Assembly (NCBI GenBank): GCA_001704575.1
Contig: MCAW01000008.1
Location: forward strand, 5,292 to 69,291
Source of the DNA: Methylophilales bacterium LSUCC0135
GTDB taxonomy: Bacteria; Pseudomonadota; Gammaproteobacteria; Burkholderiales; Methylophilaceae
DNA length: 64,000 bases
Reading direction: 5' to 3'
Part shown: positions 53,935-64,000 of the stretch, piece by piece
How positions within the stretch are numbered: position 1 is the stretch's first letter
How the letters are laid out: each line of letters starts with the position of its first letter
The notes under the pieces: generated by a model
Told to the model about the DNA's origin: nothing
The model's input: only the letters and a program-made list of their open reading frames with translations
The model's database searches: none
Made by a program: the position numbers and the translations under genes

Positions 53935-54969
53935 ATGGATGAGAACAAAAGCAAAGCCCTCGCAGCGGCACTCTCGCAGATCGAGAAGCAATTCGGCAAA
54001 GGTTCCATCATGCGCATGGGCGACACCGATGTAGCGGGCGACATTCAGGCTGTTTCCACCGGTTCGCTTGGCCTCGACATCGCACTCGGCATCGGCGGCC
54101 TGCCACGCGGCCGTATTGTCGAAATCTACGGCCCGGAATCCTCCGGTAAAACCACGCTGACCCTTTCCGTCATCGCCCAGATGCAAAAACTCGGCGGCGT
54201 TGCCGCCTTTATCGACGCCGAACACGCGCTCGACCCCCAATACGCACAGAAGCTCGGCGTCAACGTTTCCGAACTGCTGATCTCACAACCCGATACCGGC
54301 GAACAGGCGCTGGAAATCGCCGACATGCTGGTACGTTCCGGCTCGGTCGATATCGTCGTGGTCGACTCGGTCGCAGCGCTCACACCCAAGGCCGAAATCG
54401 AAGGTGAAATGGGCGACTCCCACATGGGTCTGCAGGCCCGCCTGATGTCGCAGGCGTTGCGCAAATTGACTGCCAACATCAAGCGTACCAATACGCTGGT
54501 GATTTTCATCAACCAGATCCGTATGAAAATCGGCGTCATGTTCGGCAACCCGGAAACCACCACCGGCGGTAACGCGCTCAAGTTCTATGCTTCTGTCCGT
54601 CTCGATATCCGCCGTACCGGCGCCATCAAGAAGGGCGACGAAATCACCGGTTCCGAAACCCGCGTCAAGGTGGTCAAGAACAAGGTTGCCCCGCCGTTCA
54701 AGCAGGCGGAATTCGACATTCTTTACGGCGAAGGTATCTCGCGCGAAGGCGAGATCATCGAACTCGGCTCCAACCTCAAGCTGGTCGAAAAGGCCGGCGC
54801 TTGGTACAGCTACAAGGGCGAGAAGATCGGCCAGGGCAAGGATAATGCACGCGAATACCTGAAGGAACATCCGGAAATCGCCAACGAGATCGACGCCAAG
54901 ATCCGCGAAAACGCCAACATGGCGAATGCCGGCATGACCGTTGCCCCGGGAGACGAGGCTGACGACTAA
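53935..54969 (+). CDS. recA: Recombinase A
   Basis: The 344-residue protein has [12 protein letters not shown] (P-loop, near residue 67), the loop 2 region [16 protein letters not shown] and an acidic C-terminus. It drives strand exchange and the SOS co-protease step. A possible TTGATT / TTTATC promoter lies at 53877-53906 or so. No CTGT-N8-ACAG SOS box is seen in the 100 bases upstream. Confidence 0.98.
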   Translation: MDENKSKALAAALSQIEKQFGKGSIMRMGDTDVAGDIQAVSTGSLGLDIALGIGGLPRGRIVEIYGPESSGKTTLTLSVIAQMQKLGGVAAFIDAEHALDPQYAQKLGVNVSELLISQPDTGEQALEIADMLVRSGSVDIVVVDSVAALTPKAEIEGEMGDSHMGLQARLMSQALRKLTANIKRTNTLVIFINQIRMKIGVMFGNPETTTGGNALKFYASVRLDIRRTGAIKKGDEITGSETRVKVVKNKVAPPFKQAEFDILYGEGISREGEIIELGSNLKLVEKAGAWYSYKGEKIGQGKDNAREYLKEHPEIANEIDAKIRENANMANAGMTVAPGDEADD

Positions 54970-55414
54970 GCCTGTCGTTACGCTGCGCGCCAGAGCGCTG
55001 GCTTACCTCGCACGCCGGGAATATTCCGAAAAGGAATTGGCGCACAAGCTCAGCGCTTACGCCGAAGAAAGCGACGACATCCCGGCGCTGCTGGAGGATT
55101 TCAAACAGCGCGGCTGGCTCTCGGAGGCGCGTTACACCGAGCAGATTGTCCACGCCAGAAAATCCAGGTTCGGCAGTGTGCGGGTAGCGCACGAGTTGCG
55201 CGAGCATGGTGTTGCCGAAGAACTGATCGAAAAAGCGATGGACGAACTCAAGGACAGCGAATTGTCCAACGCCCGCGCCGTATGGCAGAAAAAGTTCGGC
55301 GAAGCCCCGAAAAATCGTGAAGCCTGGGCAAAGCAGGCAAGATTTCTGCAAGGCCGCGGCTTTGGCTTTGACGTGATTAAAAAAGTGCTGAACGCCGACG
55401 AAGATATTGATTGA
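54941..55414 (+). CDS. recX: RecA regulator RecX
   Basis: The product has the RecX pattern: [19 protein letters not shown], then [15 protein letters not shown]. It inhibits RecA filaments. The start is doubtful: the TTG at 54941 gives 157 residues but has no ribosome-binding site, while a CTG at 54959 follows GGGAGACGAGG. Both lie inside recA, in another frame. Confidence 0.9.
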   Translation: MPRETRLTTKPVVTLRARALAYLARREYSEKELAHKLSAYAEESDDIPALLEDFKQRGWLSEARYTEQIVHARKSRFGSVRVAHELREHGVAEELIEKAMDELKDSELSNARAVWQKKFGEAPKNREAWAKQARFLQGRGFGFDVIKKVLNADEDID

Positions 55415-55427
55415 TTGAAACTAAACA

Positions 55428-58072
<2,645 letters not shown>

Positions 58073-58076
<4 letters not shown>

Positions 58077-58154
58077 CCACAGAGAACACAAAGCCCAGGG
58101 AGGAATTTCTCCTGATGCATCTGCCCTCCGTGTCTTCTGTGCGCTCTGTGGTGA
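58073..58154. repeat. Inverted-repeat element in the alaS-lysC gap
   Basis: TTAACCACAGAGAACACA at the left and TGTGCGCTCTGTGGTGAA at the right are imperfect inverted arms of a gene-free stretch, beginning inside the alaS stop. The CCACAGAG-type arms recall a widespread short intergenic repeat of proteobacteria. Confidence 0.6.
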
Positions 58155-58175
58155 AAGATTTTTAAAGGAATTTGC

Positions 58176-59399
58176 ATGGCACTAATCGTACAAAAATATG
58201 GCGGCACTTCGGTCGCCAACCCCGAGCGCATCAAGGCGCTGGCTAGCCGCGTGGCACGCTACAAGGCACTGGGGCACCAGGTTGTGGTGGTGGTCTCCGC
58301 CATGTCCGGCGAAACCAACCGCCTGATCGCACTGGCCCGGGAACTGATGCCGGACCCTGATCCGCGCGAACTGGATGTCGTCGTCTCCACCGGCGAACAG
58401 GTCACCATCGGCCTCACCGCGATGGCATTGATGGATCTCGGCATCAAGGCCAAGAGCTACACCGGATCGCAAGTACGCATCGTCACCAACAGCGCCTTTA
58501 CCAAGGCGCGCATTCTGCACATCGATGACGCCAAGATACGCGCCGATCTCAACTCCGGCCATGTCGTCGTCGTCGCCGGCTTCCAGGGCGTCGACGAGCA
58601 CGGCAACATCACCACGCTCGGCCGTGGCGGCTCCGACACTACCGGCGTTGCCCTCGCCGCCGCGCTCAAGGCTGACGAATGCCAGATCTACACCGATGTC
58701 GACGGCGTCTACACCACCGACCCGCGCATCGTACCGGAAGCCCGCAGACTCAAATCCATCACCTTCGAAGAAATGCTCGAACTCGCGAGCCAGGGCTCCA
58801 AGGTACTGCAAATCCGCTCGGTCGAATTCGCCGGCAAATACCAGGTTAAATTACGCGTGCTCTCCAGCTTTGAAGAAGAAGGCGACGGCACGCTGATCAC
58901 GTTTGAGGAAGAGGACAACATGGAACAACCTATCATCTCCGGCATCGCCTTCAACCGCGATGAAGCCAAAGTCACGGTGCTCGGCGTACCCGACCGCCCC
59001 GGCATCGCCTATCAGATTCTCGGCCCGATTGCCGACGCCAATATCGACGTCGACATCATCATCCAGAACACAGGCGCCGACGGTACCACCGACTTCACCT
59101 TCACCGTGCACAAGAACGAGCTCAACAAAGCGCTCGACATCCTGCGCAACATCCAGGCCCATATCGGCGCCCGCGAAATCGCCGGCGACGACAAAATCGC
59201 CAAAGTCTCCATCGTCGGTGTCGGTATGCGCTCCCACGTCGGTGTCGCCAGCCAGATGTTCCGCACACTGGCAGAAGAAGGCATCAACATCCAGATGATC
59301 TCCACCTCGGAAATCAAGATCGCCGTCGTCATCGAAGAAAAATACATGGAGCTTGCCGTCCGCGTACTGCACAAGGCATTTGAACTCGAAGAAGCCTGA
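58176..59399 (+). CDS. lysC: Aspartate kinase
   Basis: The 407-residue enzyme has [28 protein letters not shown] and two C-terminal ACT domains (about residues 265-400) that bind Lys and Thr as feedback inhibitors. It starts Lys, Met, Thr and diaminopimelate synthesis. The length and ACT pair fit the alpha/beta type, in which an internal start makes a separate beta subunit. Confidence 0.96.
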   Translation: MALIVQKYGGTSVANPERIKALASRVARYKALGHQVVVVVSAMSGETNRLIALARELMPDPDPRELDVVVSTGEQVTIGLTAMALMDLGIKAKSYTGSQVRIVTNSAFTKARILHIDDAKIRADLNSGHVVVVAGFQGVDEHGNITTLGRGGSDTTGVALAAALKADECQIYTDVDGVYTTDPRIVPEARRLKSITFEEMLELASQGSKVLQIRSVEFAGKYQVKLRVLSSFEEEGDGTLITFEEEDNMEQPIISGIAFNRDEAKVTVLGVPDRPGIAYQILGPIADANIDVDIIIQNTGADGTTDFTFTVHKNELNKALDILRNIQAHIGAREIAGDDKIAKVSIVGVGMRSHVGVASQMFRTLAEEGINIQMISTSEIKIAVVIEEKYMELAVRVLHKAFELEEA

Positions 59400-59456
59400 C
59401 AAGGCCGATTTGGTTTGATTTTTAAGGCGTAATCGCGTATTGTTACGCCCTCGTGC

Positions 59457-59550
59457 GGAGAGCTGGCCGAGTGGTCGAAGGCACTTCCCTGCTAAGGAAG
59501 CATACGGGCTTAAACCTGTATCGAGGGTTCGAATCCCTCGCTCTCCGCCA
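59457..59550 (+). tRNA. tRNA-Ser(GCT)
   Basis: The 94-base gene has a GGAGAGC/GCTCTCC acceptor stem, a long variable arm (CATACGGGCTTAAACCTGTAT), anticodon GCT in CCTGCTAAG, the GGTTCGAATCC T arm and an encoded CCA. It reads AGC/AGT codons. Confidence 0.97.
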
Positions 59551-59581
59551 TCTTTAGATACACCAGATTGCCGTTTTCGCG

Positions 59582-59587
59582 TATAAT
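59582..59587 (+). promoter_or_regulatory. -10 hexamer of tRNA-Arg promoter
   Basis: TATAAT lies 13 bases before the tRNA-Arg 5' end, in the 50-base gap after tRNA-Ser. No good -35 is seen at the usual spacing. Confidence 0.5.
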
Positions 59588-59600
59588 GCGGCTCTTTTAA

Positions 59601-59677
59601 GCGCCCGTAGCTCAGCTGGATAGAGTACTTGGCTACGAACCAAGGGGTCAGGAGTTCGAATCTCTTCGGGCGCGCCA
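59601..59677 (+). tRNA. tRNA-Arg(ACG)
   Basis: The 77-base gene has a GCGCCCG/CGGGCGC acceptor stem, anticodon ACG in GGCTACGAACC, the T arm AGTTCGAATCT and encoded CCA. It reads CGN codons after deamination of A34 to inosine. Confidence 0.97.
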
Positions 59678-59683
59678 TACAAA

Positions 59684-59713
59684 ACAAAGGGTTAGCTTAG
59701 GCTAGCCCTTTGT
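59684..59713 (+). terminator. Hairpin terminator after tRNA-Arg
   Basis: A 13-bp stem with one G-T pair (ACAAAGGGTTAGC/GCTAGCCCTTTGT) and a TTAG loop lies 6 bases past the tRNA 3' end, but the T tract is short. Confidence 0.75.
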
Positions 59714-60105
59714 CATTTCTGGAAGTTATGAATCAGGGGAACAATTGGGGGAACAATTTTCATAGGCTGCTATAGAGCAATTAGTGCACTTGCCCACACT
59801 CAAATTTATTCCGAATTGTCGTGATAGTAGCCCACCCTCGTGATAGTAGCCCACCCTCGTGATAGTAGCCCACCCTCGTGATAGTAGGGTTCGACGAACC
59901 AAGTAGAATGAAGCTCTTGCCCTAAATCTATTGCCCTCAAATGGATGATCAAAACTGATCGTGATTAATTATATCGTTCTGCTGACAAGCAGCTGCTGAG
60001 ATACCCCCTGGGAGGGCCAAGGCCCACCCCCTACCCCTACCTACGTGCTAACACTGCTGTAATGCACAGGGTATTTTTTAATGCTTGGCGATTTCTGTTA
60101 AGCAT
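59714..60105. other. Gene-free accessory DNA beyond the tRNA genes
   Basis: No gene is seen. The first 60 bases contain two copies of GGGGAACAATT, a kind of sequence often seen next to tRNA-integrated elements; no integrase frame follows. A tandem repeat (annotated separately) lies at 59820-59887. The rest, up to the umuC fragment, is low in structure. Confidence 0.5.
59820..59887 (+). repeat. 19-bp tandem repeat, 3.6 copies
   Basis: The unit CGTGATAGTAGCCCACCCT is repeated exactly at 59820, 59839 and 59858, with a partial fourth (11 bases) at 59877-59887. No spacers lie between units, so it is not a CRISPR. Confidence 0.95.
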
Positions 60106-60423
60106 TTATCCTACCACCACCGGCAATTCACCCCACCTTGTCGTATAAGCCGGCGTCTTGTTCTCCTGCCGCATTTTCCAGGGACGCCTGCTCCCCTCAC
60201 CCGCCAGTTTCATCGTATCCCTGCCCATCTTGCTATTGATTTGGTCGAGCGCTGTCATGAGCTTGGTCGATTTCTCACGACTTGCGGGGTTGCTGGAGGC
60301 CATGCTAAACAAGTCGGTCTGGCAGCCTTGTTGCGGCACCAACTCGCTCAGCATGACGCCTGCCTTGGCATAATTGAAGTTGGGTTTGCATAGTTGCTTC
60401 AACCCCCAAAACGTGAAATTCAC
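60106..60423 (-). pseudogene. umuC C-terminal fragment (copy 2)
   Basis: Read on the minus strand the frame has Y-A-K-A-G-V-M-L-S-E-L, Q-Q-G-C-Q-T-D-L-F, K-M-G-R-D-T-M-K-L-A-G-E and Y-T-T-R-W-G-E-L-P. This is the UmuC C-terminal domain. Similarity begins at about residue 16; the first residues are unrelated. The catalytic domains are missing. It is closely similar to the fragment at 4184-4411, but on the other strand. The gene at 63735-64000 (umuD) and ppc lie upstream on the same strand. Confidence 0.87.
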
Positions 60424-60819
60424 CAGTGTGTGTTTGCCCCAAATTCACGGACACACAGGCATTCGAGTTTGGGAAATCAGACGCCGACAGCGTTCAGATT
60501 ATTGAGCGGTAAAGCGGCTGAAACTGAGGCCATTCTCCAAGAATGAAAGGACCGAAGAATCTGGGCAGGTCAGCGCCATGAAAAACTATAAGTCTTAAGG
60601 AACTCTCCTTGCCACGGGGACGAAAGCGTAAAATTCTAATTAGAAGTTACGAGACAGTCTTGGGCTCGCCCTCATTATGCAGCCGGGGCACGACGGCGTG
60701 CACACCGTCTTACTATCGATCCATTTCCTGACAAGCCGTGAAGAGACTGCAAATCACGCTTTATTTGCATACACGTCATCGCAGCCGCGTTACAGAAGAT
60801 GCCCATTGTGTAAATGCAC
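60424..60819. other. Gene-free stretch between umuC fragment and ppc
   Basis: I see no gene and no more umuC sequence on the minus strand. A 12-base palindrome, TTCTAATTAGAA, lies near 60635. There is no clear terminator after ppc. Confidence 0.4.
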
Positions 60820-63570
60820 TTAACCGGTATTTCTTAATCCTGATGCAATCCCATTAATGGTGAGATGAATATTACGCTTGATTCGCTCATCAGTCGCCCC
60901 GGCACGGTGGCGACGCAGTAGCTCTACCTGTAGGTGGTTGAGTGGGTTGAGGTATGCGAGCCTGCGGTTGATAGATTCTGCCAATGCGGGAGACGTCGCC
61001 AGCCGGACCGAGTTTTCCAGGAGTATATCGAGTGCCTGGTTGGTCAGCGCGTGTTCCCTTTCGATTTGTTTGAAAACGTGATCCCGCAAGTTGTCATCTG
61101 GCACCAGTTGCGCGTAACGTGCTGCCACCGATAGGTCGGTTTTGGCCAAGACCATGTCCATGTTGGAGACCAAGGTCCTAAAGAACGGCCAACTCCAGTA
61201 CATGGCCTTTAAGAGGCTGATACGGCGTGTACGTTCTCCCTCCTGACTGTCCGACAGGTATCGATGGATGGCGCTACCAAAGCCATACCATCCGGGTAGC
61301 AACAGCCGACATTGGCCCCAAGAAAAGCCCCACGGGATCGCGCGCAAGTCTTCGATTTTGCCGGTCGACTTTCTCGAAGAGGGGCGACTACCGATATTGA
61401 GTTCGCTGATCTCGCTGATGGGGGTCGCGCTAAAAAAATACTCTGAAAACCCAGGGGTCTCGTAGACAAGCTGGCGGTAGGCCGCCATCGCAGTGGCGGA
61501 GAGCTGATCCATGAGCGTCTCGAAGCTTCGGCGCCTGGTATCATCCAGCCGATCCTGAGGAAACAAGGTGGCGTCGATGGTGGCAGATATGAGCGTCTCC
61601 AGATGCTTCCTGGCGACACGCGGGTCAGAGAATTTGTTTGAGATGATCTCTCCCTGTTCGGTGACGCGGATCTGCCCATCTACAGTACCGAAGGGCTGGG
61701 CCATAATCGCCTGATAGGCAGGGCCACCGCCACGACCGACGGTACCACCGCGCCCGTGAAAGAGTCGCAACCGCACATTCGCCTGCCGGTACAACTCCAC
61801 CAACGCAGTCTCGGCCTTGTAGAGCTCCCAGTTGGAGGTTAAAAAGCCACCGTCCTTGTTACTATCAGAGTAGCCCAGCATGATTTCCTGAAGGTTACCC
61901 TGATAGTTGAGCAGATAGCGCATGCCAAGTAGGCTCAACCATTCACTCATGATCGCAGGGGCATTGCGCAAATCCGCGATCGTCTCAAAGAGTGGGACGA
62001 TCATCAGGTCCATCTCGACATCTGCTGCCCCCCATCGACCTCTCAATAGCCCAGCCTCACGCTGCAGCAGGGCCACCTCTAGCATGTCGGACAAGCTCTC
62101 GGTGTGTGAGATGATGTAGTAACGGATGGCGTGATGACCAAAGGTTTGGCGTATCGATTTGGCTTTTCTGAAGATAGCAACTTCGGTTTCAACCAGGTCG
62201 CTATATTCCGTGTACGGGGAATATAACAAACGCGGTTGCTTCAGCTCCTGTAGGAGTATCTCCACCTTTTCGCGCTCATTGAGTGCGCTGTAATCGTAAC
62301 CTGCCCCAGATTTGATCAGAAGCTCCCGGATCACGGCTTCGTGGGTGTCAGAACTCTGGCGGAGGTCGATCGTCGCAAGATGAAAGCCGAAGGTCTCGAT
62401 TGCCTTCATGAGTTTGCCTAGGCGTGGTGAAACCACGGCCATGGCGCGGTTACTCTCGAGTGATGCGGCAACAGTCTTGAGGTCCTTGAGATAGTCCGCG
62501 CTGGTCTCATAGCTGGTGTCGATTTCCTCAGTCGACTTCCCCATTAGCCTGCGTTGGTTTTGCTTGAGGCGATGATGAATGGTGAGCATTGCGCGACGGT
62601 AGGGCTCATCCTGACGTTGTGGCGTGTTGTCGGAAGATGCGTCAGCAAGTTGCTCAAGCTCATCCGAAATGTTGACCAGGCGGGTGGTTAGGGAGAGTTC
62701 TCGTGCGAGTTTATCGGTCTCAACGAGGTAATACTCGATCACCGTTGCACACTGCTTAGTGATGGCTTGATCTAATGTCTTAGAATCGACATAGGGGTTA
62801 CCGTCACGGTCACCGCCAATCCAGTTTCCCATCTGAAAAAAATGATGCATTTTAGGTGGGGTGGGCAGTTGAAACATGTCCGCCAGATCAAGCTCGAGGT
62901 CTTGCAGCAACTCCGGGATCGCATCGAGCAGGCTCATTCGGTAGTAAGAGAGCGCGTTATTGATTTCGTCGTTGACCGTGAGCTTGGTGTAACGCAGCAT
63001 TCTGGTCTGCCACAGCAGCGTGATGGCCCCTTTAAGTCCAATCTGCACCCGCCGCTGTTCATGACGTGGCATGGGGTAAGATAAACGTGTTAAAAGTTCT
63101 GCAATGTCCCGCTCAGTGCTGAGTAAACTCCTGCGTTGCACCTCGGTAGGGTGAGCGGTGAGCACCGGGGATATCAGCGCCCCCTCAAAAAATTGGGTGA
63201 CCACCTCAAGTGACATCTCTGCCTGCTTGAATTTATGAAGCGACGATGCCAGTGTCGCACTGGTCTTTTGGTCTTGCGCGGTGGCAATCTCGTGGTGCAG
63301 GGCCAAGTCCTCTGCGATATTCAGGAGGTGCTTGAAGTAGCTAAAAGCACGTGCAAGCGCGATGGCTTGATCGGTATCCAGTTGCCTCAGGAGTTGGTCG
63401 AGTATTTGCGCCGTATGCTGAGTGTTGTCGATGTGGTGCTTGATTGCTGCCTGGCGTATGGCCTCAATCGCGTCAAAGGTCGTCTGTCCTTCCTTCTCCA
63501 GAATAACTTCACCCAGTATACGGCCAAGCAGGCGGATGCGTTCCTTGGTGGTGTTGGCTGCCGGTTGCAT
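60820..63570 (-). CDS. ppc: Phosphoenolpyruvate carboxylase
   Basis: The 916-residue protein has the catalytic His in V-L-T-A-H-P-T-E-V-Q-R-R-S, G-N-W-I-G-G-D-R-D-G-N-P, L-G-Y-S-D-S-N-K-D-G-G-F and F-H-G-R-G-G-T-V-G-R-G-G-G-P, and a C-terminal R-N-T-G, all expected of an active enzyme. It makes oxaloacetate from PEP and bicarbonate. I start it at the ATG at 63570, preceded by GGAGAG at 6 bases. It sits between umuD and the umuC fragment on the same strand, which is unusual. Confidence 0.96.
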   Translation of the reverse strand: MQPAANTTKERIRLLGRILGEVILEKEGQTTFDAIEAIRQAAIKHHIDNTQHTAQILDQLLRQLDTDQAIALARAFSYFKHLLNIAEDLALHHEIATAQDQKTSATLASSLHKFKQAEMSLEVVTQFFEGALISPVLTAHPTEVQRRSLLSTERDIAELLTRLSYPMPRHEQRRVQIGLKGAITLLWQTRMLRYTKLTVNDEINNALSYYRMSLLDAIPELLQDLELDLADMFQLPTPPKMHHFFQMGNWIGGDRDGNPYVDSKTLDQAITKQCATVIEYYLVETDKLARELSLTTRLVNISDELEQLADASSDNTPQRQDEPYRRAMLTIHHRLKQNQRRLMGKSTEEIDTSYETSADYLKDLKTVAASLESNRAMAVVSPRLGKLMKAIETFGFHLATIDLRQSSDTHEAVIRELLIKSGAGYDYSALNEREKVEILLQELKQPRLLYSPYTEYSDLVETEVAIFRKAKSIRQTFGHHAIRYYIISHTESLSDMLEVALLQREAGLLRGRWGAADVEMDLMIVPLFETIADLRNAPAIMSEWLSLLGMRYLLNYQGNLQEIMLGYSDSNKDGGFLTSNWELYKAETALVELYRQANVRLRLFHGRGGTVGRGGGPAYQAIMAQPFGTVDGQIRVTEQGEIISNKFSDPRVARKHLETLISATIDATLFPQDRLDDTRRRSFETLMDQLSATAMAAYRQLVYETPGFSEYFFSATPISEISELNIGSRPSSRKSTGKIEDLRAIPWGFSWGQCRLLLPGWYGFGSAIHRYLSDSQEGERTRRISLLKAMYWSWPFFRTLVSNMDMVLAKTDLSVAARYAQLVPDDNLRDHVFKQIEREHALTNQALDILLENSVRLATSPALAESINRRLAYLNPLNHLQVELLRRHRAGATDERIKRNIHLTINGIASGLRNTG

Positions 63571-63734
63571 GATAACTCTCCGTGGTGCATCTATGAGGTT
63601 GACCCTCATCATCAGATCAGTATCAAATAACAAGCAACATTCAAGCCATGCAGATATAACAGGTATGTTGAGTGAGCAGCTTAATTGAGGGTGTCCTGAA
63701 TTGGTGGCGATGGCACTTGTCGATTGAATGGCGG

Positions 63735-64000
63735 CTACTTGAACTTGCGCATGGAGCCTGACACCACGCCCCAGACCTCAAAGGATTGTCCTTCACCGAT
63801 CTCAATGACGGGATAGTCCTTGTTGGCGGGAACAAGTCGTGGGCCGGTCTTGCTCTTACCGAGTGTCTTGACGGTGAATTCCCCATCCAGCACGGCCAGC
63901 ACAATATCGCCGACTTTGGGCTTGCGGGAACGGTCTATGACCAGCACATCGCCATGGAAGATGCCGGCATCGATCATGGAATCGCCCTGCACCCTTACAA
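63735..64000 (-). CDS. umuD: UmuD-type S24 peptidase (N-terminal part beyond window)
   Basis: The visible C-terminal 88 or so residues read V-R-V-Q-G-D-S-M-I-D-A-G-I (nucleophile Ser), G-D-V-L-V-I-D-R-S and F-T-V-K-T-L (base Lys), then F-E-V-W-G-V-V. This is the self-cleaving domain of UmuD, similar also to LexA; the short length after the Lys and the nearby umuC remnant favour UmuD. Its 5' end is beyond the window, so the SOS box cannot be seen. Confidence 0.88.
   Translation of the reverse strand, partial: VRVQGDSMIDAGIFHGDVLVIDRSRKPKVGDIVLAVLDGEFTVKTLGKSKTGPRLVPANKDYPVIEIGEGQSFEVWGVVSGSMRKFK

Noticed and set aside
59820-59887. Possible CRISPR array
   Set aside because: The units abut with no spacers and no cas gene is present.

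Overview
The window looks like a chromosomal segment of a betaproteobacterium, probably of the Nitrosomonadales/methylotroph side of the class. This is inferred from gene order (phoH-ybeY-corC, lnt-glyQS, cbb3 oxidase block, folK-panBCD-rsfS-rlmH, recA-recX-alaS-lysC) and protein character; no 16S rRNA gene is present to confirm it. Most of the window (about 5.1 to 59.7 kb) is dense, moderately GC-rich housekeeping sequence. Two accessory zones flank it.

Left accessory zone (1 to about 5.05 kb): the 3' end of an O-antigen-ligase-like gene, a truncated HicB-type antitoxin, a winged-helix regulator overlapping a membrane protein gene, an orphan 23-codon pqqA with a perfect terminator, several small AT-rich hypothetical genes, an IHF-beta-like gene, a fragment of umuC and a lone phage terminase small subunit gene. 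The zone ends exactly at a 3' fragment of a tRNA-Met(CAT) gene followed by a strong terminator. This is what the distal attachment site of a tRNA-integrated element looks like.

Core: ompR-envZ; cysG; miaB-phoH-ybeY-corC; mscL; lnt-glyQ-glyS-gmhB-plsC-metalloprotease; kup next to a short KdpD/KdpE pair; a complete cbb3 oxidase cluster read leftward (sco, ccoNOQP, terminator, ccoGHI); ilvE with a DUF4160/DUF2442 pair; murI; pduO; pcnB-folK-deoxynucleoside kinase-panB-panC-panD-rsfS-rlmH-phrB; mlaA; pmbA; yjgA; a gcr-like membrane protein; a PDZ protein; mog-thiL-pgpA-pncC-recA-recX-alaS-lysC; then tRNA-Ser(GCT) and tRNA-Arg(ACG). Several neighbours overlap by 1 to about 30 bases, which suggests translational coupling.

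Right accessory zone (59.7 to 64 kb): a 19-bp tandem repeat, a second umuC C-terminal fragment on the opposite strand from the first, a complete ppc gene, and the C-terminal part of a umuD-type S24 peptidase gene that runs off the window. The order umuD, ppc, umuC fragment on one strand suggests that a umuDC operon was broken and ppc now sits inside it.

The observations I find most worth following are the orphan pqqA in a decayed element, the tRNA-Met attachment scar, the two inverted umuC remnants with ppc between umuD and one of them, the kup locus controlled by an apparently minimal KdpDE pair without kdpFABC, and the multi-membrane-span protein conventionally named a site-specific recombinase.
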